From an uncultured Eubacteriales bacterium (GTDB taxonomy: Bacteria; Bacillota; Clostridia; Oscillospirales; CAG-272), in assembly GCA_934385225.1 (NCBI GenBank), contig CAKRPQ010000104.1:1-6241 (forward strand): a stretch of DNA of 6,241 nt, in the 5' to 3' direction. This document shows, one piece after another, positions 5,655-6,241 of this stretch (its first letter is position 1; every line of letters begins with the position of its first letter). The notes below the pieces were generated by a model. That model was not told the DNA's origin and did no database searches. It saw only the letters and a list, made by a program, of their open reading frames with translations. Both the position numbers and the translations under genes were made by a program.

Positions 5655-6241
5655 TATAATTCTTCTTTTTTCCACTTTTTCACGTATCTTGCGTATAGCA
5701 GCATGCCCGCCGCGCCCGAAACGATTTCCGAAGCGGGGAAAGAGATCCATGTGTAGTTTACGCCTATAAGAGAAAACGCCCAAAAAATAGGTATGAGACA
5801 GACTATCTGCCTTAAAATCGAGAGCAGAACGCTCGTTTTTCCGTCGCCGATGGCCTGAAAGAATACGGGCATCATAAGCGAGAATGCCGCGGGGATAAAG
5901 CTCGTGCCGATTATCGGAAAAGCGATTTTCCCGAGCCGCAGAACTTCGTCGTTATTTGAAAACAGATGTATCATAGCATCGGGGAAGAACAGAAAAGCGA
6001 TAATTCCGAAGATCATAAACCCGACGGAAATTATAAGCGACTGCTTCGTTATTTCACGCACGCGGGAATAAGACTTGCGCGCGTAGTTGAAACTGATAAC
6101 GGGAACAATGCAGGTTTGAAGCCCGAACAGCGGAATGAAAAAGAAGCTCTGCGTTTTGTAGTAAAGACCGAGAACGGTGACTGCGGCGTCGGAAAATCCC
6201 GCGAGAATAACGTTCAGCGCAAATATGTAGACTGTGTACAT
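5654..6241 (-). CDS. MATE-family multidrug/sodium antiporter, C-terminal half (5' end beyond window)
   Basis: The visible 195 residues match the C-terminal half of MATE (multi-antimicrobial extrusion) transporters, which export cationic drugs or metabolites using Na+ or H+ gradients. Visible are the TQSFFFIPLFGLQTCIVPVISFNYA segment (residues 30-54), a following basic loop (ARKSYSRVREITK), and hydrophobic segments near 68-86, 105-130, 137-160 and 164-184. The protein ends in a lysine-rich tail (KKWKKEEL). Family members are about 450 residues, so more than half lies past the right edge. The Met codon at 6239-6241 is almost certainly internal. The gene is convergent with the glycan operon, shares its terminator, and is probably functionally unrelated to it. 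The visible part has no lesions. Confidence 0.9.
   Translation of the reverse strand: MYTVYIFALNVILAGFSDAAVTVLGLYYKTQSFFFIPLFGLQTCIVPVISFNYARKSYSRVREITKQSLIISVGFMIFGIIAFLFFPDAMIHLFSNNDEVLRLGKIAFPIIGTSFIPAAFSLMMPVFFQAIGDGKTSVLLSILRQIVCLIPIFWAFSLIGVNYTWISFPASEIVSGAAGMLLYARYVKKWKKEEL

Overview
The window looks like chromosomal carbohydrate-use DNA from an anaerobic, probably gut-associated Bacillota (Clostridia-like) bacterium. The basis is moderate GC with AT-rich intergenic DNA, strong AGGAG-type ribosome binding sites, a Gram-positive-style lipoprotein with an LFAC lipobox, and protein types common in uncultured gut Clostridia (SGNH hydrolase with an N-terminal domain, AraC-cupin regulator, MATE exporter). 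The taxonomic call is an inference.

Layout, left to right. (1) On the minus strand, 205-2004 is a complete L-fucose isomerase (fucI). Just after its stop, overlapping it by 4 nt, 35-208 encodes only the C-terminal tail of an alpha/beta hydrolase and looks like a gene remnant. (2) 2005-2182 is a compact divergent control region: a perfect TATAAT for fucI, a good sigma-A-type promoter for the rightward operon, and several inverted and direct repeats that are candidate operators. (3) On the plus strand is a tightly packed operon: an AraC-family regulator (2183-3046), a large lipoprotein with a GH26-like C-terminal domain (3064-4872), and a SGNH/GDSL esterase gene (4862-5616). The esterase gene is broken by two in-frame TGA codons, a one-base frameshift and a central deletion that removes part of the active site. 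(4) A perfect 18-bp-stem hairpin flanked by A and T runs (5615-5654) terminates this operon and also the convergent minus-strand MATE transporter gene (5654-6241), whose 5' part lies outside the window.

Working model (inference): the AraC protein senses a sugar and controls both its own operon and the divergent fucI. The cell-surface lipoprotein would bind or cleave a glycan outside the cell, an intracellular esterase once removed acyl groups, and FucI converts released L-fucose (or D-arabinose) to the ketose. The esterase step and a second hydrolase have decayed here, so the locus appears to be a partly eroded glycan-use cluster. No RNA genes, CRISPR arrays or insertion sequences were seen. 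The best leads for a second look are the duplicated-domain GH26-like lipoprotein with an altered active-site motif, the repeat-rich divergent promoter, and the two remnant hydrolases on either side of intact genes.
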